From: CBDUQI01 sp965369325
GTDB lineage: Bacteria > Pseudomonadota > Gammaproteobacteria > Steroidobacterales > JBCBZW01
DNA: 8,727 nt
NCBI GenBank assembly: GCA_965369325.1
Contig: CBDUQI010000231.1
Span: 1-8,727, forward strand
Reading direction: 5' to 3'
Shown here: piece by piece, positions 6,199-8,727 of the stretch
Layout of the letters: every line of letters starts with the position of its first letter
How positions within the stretch are numbered: position 1 is the first letter of the stretch
Program-made: the position numbers and the translations under genes
Notes under the pieces: model-generated
The model's input: only the letters and a program-made list of their open reading frames with translations
Told to the model about the DNA's origin: nothing
The model's database searches: none

Positions 6199-8727
6199 CT
6201 ACAAAATTGGGCCTGCCGGACCGGGCTCACCAAAAAAGGCGTCCTTCATCTTCGACAGGTCGTTGAAGTTTACCACCCCATCGGAGTCCAGATCGCCATC
6301 AAGATCGCCTTCCTGGAAGAACTGGTCTTTCAGCAACGAGAGATCGTTAAAGTTGATGACCCCGTCGTTGTCCAGATCCGCATCGCAGGCATTGCCGAAA
6401 CCGTCGCCGTTGCTGTCGCGCTGATCCGGGTTGTCTACCAGAGTGCAGTTGTCGATCGCGTCGCTGATGCCGTCGGTGTCAGCATCGGCGGTAATGCACG
6501 CCGCGCCGCCACCGCGAATAACGATGTCATCCAGGTGCCAGCCATCTTCGGTCACGTTCTGATCGGCCTGCAGGCGGAAGCGGATCTGCGCCGTGGCTGA
6601 GCCGGCGAGCGTCGGTGCCTCAAGGCTGATGTTCTCCCAGGTGGAGTTCAGCCCGTCGTAGGTGGCCAGGGTGTTCCAGGTGCTGCCGTCGGTGCTGACT
6701 TCGACGTAGCAGAAGTCGTAGGTGGCTTCGGTGTCGCAAATCTGTGCGAAGTCAATGCGTGCATTGTCGAAGCCGCTAAGATCGAACACTGGCGAGGTCA
6801 GCGACCAATTGCGGTTGCTGGGGTACTCACGCCCAGGGCTGTCGCTCCACGCATTGCTCGGGCTGTTGGCGAGCTCGTTGGAAATAGCCCACAGGCCGTC
6901 ACCGCTCCAGCCCTGATTACCGCCTTCCACGTCGTCCGCGAAGACTTCGCAGAACGGAAACAGCACAAAGTCCTGAGTGATCACATCTGTCTCATTCGCC
7001 TGAATGCCGTTGACGGTAGTGCTGCCGTAGTTGCTGTCGCCAGGGGTCACCGTCACATCGTAAGTGCCAGGCAGCAGCAACAGCTCGTAGCTGCCATCCC
7101 CTGCGTTGGAAGCCTCAAACTGTCCACCCGCGTTGATGGTTGCCGGCACGGCCTGGCCGGTATCGGCCGCGATCACCTGCCCGGTAATGCGCGGCGCGAG
7201 TGCCTCGTCGACGATGTACAGGAATTCGGCGCTCACCACGCCCCAGCTGCCTGCGCTGTCGCGCGCCCGGGTGAACACAGTGTGCCGGCCCGCGGTCAGT
7301 CCGCTGGTGGCGATCTGAGCCGTGGTGGCCTCTACGCTCTGGTTAAAGTTGCCGTCCACCGCCTGCATGGTGATGGGGGCTGGGGTCTCATCGGTGGACC
7401 ACGGCGGCACGTCGATGAATACCTGAGCGGCGGAGATGTTCTGCACTGGCTCGGTGCCGTTGCTGTTGTTGTAGCGCGAGTCATCAAAGGTCGCATTCAC
7501 GGTCACCGGGTTGCCGTCACCGCTGACGGTGGCCGAGAGCGAGACGCTGGTGGCATCCGGTCCGCCGCCCAGTAAGTAGGGTGCGCGGGAGGCCTTCGCG
7601 GCGTACACCATGGCATCCAGGTTATCCGGCAGGATGGTGTTCTCAAATGTGCCGCAGTCCTGAAAGAAGCTGGTGCCCAGCTCGAACGTGTAAGCCGCAA
7701 TTCCGTACTCGCCGTACGCAAAGTCATCGGTGGTGCCATCAGTAATGTACAACTCAATCGCCTGCTGCGGCGCGTAGCCGTTAAACCAAGCCAGTTTGCG
7801 ACCCAGCGTGGTCATGCCGGCGCCGTTGGGTACAGGCGTGTTGCCGAAGCCCCAGGGCCACAGCACTAACTGGCTGAAGCTGTGTGTGTCCATGAAGATG
7901 CCGGTGGCATCATCAGGCGCTGCGGCATTGACGTCGTCCTCGCGCTGGTCCAGGAAGATCTGCGCGGTGTAGTCGCGGATCGCCTGGGTCTCAGGCTCCG
8001 AGGCAGGTTGGGGGCCACGATAAGTATCGCTGCACTGGCTGCCGCTGGAGCCGCCGCAACAGCCCCACTCGAAGGGGTAGTTACGGTTAAGATCGGCGCC
8101 GCGCGAGTTGGAGGTGGCGCCGCAATAGTTCTGGTTGGCATTCTTGCGCCAGGACAATCCGGTTTCGGCCTGTTTGCGCCCATCTGGATTGGCTTGTAGC
8201 ACCAGGTGAATTTCATGGTGATCGAGCAGCCAGGTCACGTCGGCGTCTACGCCGTACTGGCTCACCAGATACTCGGCAAAGCGCGTGTTCAGCTCAGCCG
8301 GCGTGTACTCGCGCGCGTGCACGGAGCTCATATTGAACAGCACCGGCTTGTCGCCGCTGGTCGCGCTGTTGGTCAGTTTCAGGGCGTAGATATCGTAGCC
8401 GCCCTGGCCGTTCACCTTGTTCCACGAGTCGCCGATGTCAATCCAGGTGGCCAATTGAGGGTAATTCGTCACAATGCTCTGTGCCGTGGTGTAGGTTTCC
8501 TCGACGGTGCGATAGCAGGGGTAGCCTGGGATACCGGCCAGCTGTCCACGCAGCGGCTGGTTGGCTTTGTTGTAGAACGCGGTCTGCTCCTCATCCAACT
8601 CGATGCGGAAGCCGCGCTGGCGAATATCGGCCAGGCCCGCGCGGTCCACGCCGATCAGGAGGTAGCCTTTGTCGTGCACCACGCGCCAGGGGTGGTAATC
8701 ACGGGCCAAGTCGTTAACCATCGCACG
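6199..8727 (-). CDS. Secreted M14 zinc carboxypeptidase, B-like pocket, TSP3/dockerin-like C-terminus (5' partial)
   Basis: The reading frame is open to the window edge. The in-frame Met at 8721 is followed by propeptide-like sequence, not a signal peptide, so the N-terminus is missing. Counting from that Met, the catalytic domain (about 65-385) has zinc ligands His135, Glu138 (HAREYTP) and His280 (DTHSFSQ), with Arg137, Arg192, Asn212-Arg213, Tyr325 and general base Glu347 (TFELG). The spacing Tyr325-Glu347 equals Tyr248-Glu270 of carboxypeptidase A, placing Asp332 at position 255, as in carboxypeptidase B, which cuts C-terminal Arg/Lys. Next come beta-sandwich regions (about 387-505), a carboxypeptidase-regulatory-like domain (509-586), a MAM-like domain (587-737), a thrombospondin type-3 repeat (746-780), two dockerin-like calcium loops (782-793, 810-821) and the tail GEPGPAGPIL. 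Several Cys fit an extracellular protein. It is probably the first visible gene of the minus-strand operon. Confidence 0.95.
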   Translation of the reverse strand, partial: RAMVNDLARDYHPWRVVHDKGYLLIGVDRAGLADIRQRGFRIELDEEQTAFYNKANQPLRGQLAGIPGYPCYRTVEETYTTAQSIVTNYPQLATWIDIGDSWNKVNGQGGYDIYALKLTNSATSGDKPVLFNMSSVHAREYTPAELNTRFAEYLVSQYGVDADVTWLLDHHEIHLVLQANPDGRKQAETGLSWRKNANQNYCGATSNSRGADLNRNYPFEWGCCGGSSGSQCSDTYRGPQPASEPETQAIRDYTAQIFLDQREDDVNAAAPDDATGIFMDTHSFSQLVLWPWGFGNTPVPNGAGMTTLGRKLAWFNGYAPQQAIELYITDGTTDDFAYGEYGIAAYTFELGTSFFQDCGTFENTILPDNLDAMVYAAKASRAPYLLGGGPDATSVSLSATVSGDGNPVTVNATFDDSRYNNSNGTEPVQNISAAQVFIDVPPWSTDETPAPITMQAVDGNFNQSVEATTAQIATSGLTAGRHTVFTRARDSAGSWGVVSAEFLYIVDEALAPRITGQVIAADTGQAVPATINAGGQFEASNAGDGSYELLLLPGTYDVTVTPGDSNYGSTTVNGIQANETDVITQDFVLFPFCEVFADDVEGGNQGWSGDGLWAISNELANSPSNAWSDSPGREYPSNRNWSLTSPVFDLSGFDNARIDFAQICDTEATYDFCYVEVSTDGSTWNTLATYDGLNSTWENISLEAPTLAGSATAQIRFRLQADQNVTEDGWHLDDIVIRGGGAACITADADTDGISDAIDNCTLVDNPDQRDSNGDGFGNACDADLDNDGVINFNDLSLLKDQFFQEGDLDGDLDSDGVVNFNDLSKMKDAFFGEPGPAGPIL

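Noticed and set aside
6202..6381. Cellulosomal dockerin
   Set aside because: The two calcium loops are dockerin-like, but the protein is a metallopeptidase with gammaproteobacterial character and there is no cohesin or scaffoldin in the window. I call it dockerin-like only.
6037..6600. A 187-residue plus-strand frame spanning the gap between the peptidase and OmpA-like genes
   Set aside because: It overlaps the dockerin-like coding region and the signal peptide of two real genes. It owes its length to repeated Asp/Asn codons on the opposite strand and has no recognisable product.

Overview
The window looks like chromosomal DNA from a gammaproteobacterium, probably an aquatic or marine one. 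This is inferred from family style: a MASE1/PAS/HisKA_3 sensor kinase, a periplasmic helical-repeat plus OmpA protein, and a secreted metallopeptidase ending in a thrombospondin-3/dockerin-like tail. There is no direct taxonomic marker. No rRNA, tRNA, insertion sequence or CRISPR array was seen.

Left part, + strand (1-3251): a small four-helix membrane protein of unknown function (1-420); a 177-bp spacer holding an operator-like set of direct and inverted repeats just upstream of a plausible promoter; an orphan membrane sensor histidine kinase (598-2679) with no response regulator beside it; and a Rid/YjgF-family protein (2865-3251) in which the position of the catalytic arginine of RidA is leucine.

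Convergent gap (3252-3567): no gene, but at least four imperfect hairpins. It also marks a visible change in base composition. The left part is close to 50% GC in places, while the right part is clearly GC-richer.

Right part, - strand, read from the right edge leftward (8727-3568): an M14 zinc carboxypeptidase whose N-terminus lies outside the window; 18 bp further on, a periplasmic OmpA-family protein; and 78 bp further on, a class I/II PLP aminotransferase that resembles arginine:pyruvate transaminase (AruH). The three are probably co-transcribed.

The most coherent biological reading links the ends of this right-hand cluster. The carboxypeptidase keeps all catalytic residues and has Asp at the S1' position that gives carboxypeptidase B its preference for C-terminal Arg/Lys. 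The aminotransferase resembles one that acts on arginine. This suggests, as inference only, secreted release of basic amino acids from peptides followed by intracellular transamination. The OmpA-like protein would act in the envelope, and its first codons contain a perfect 12-bp inverted repeat that may control translation.
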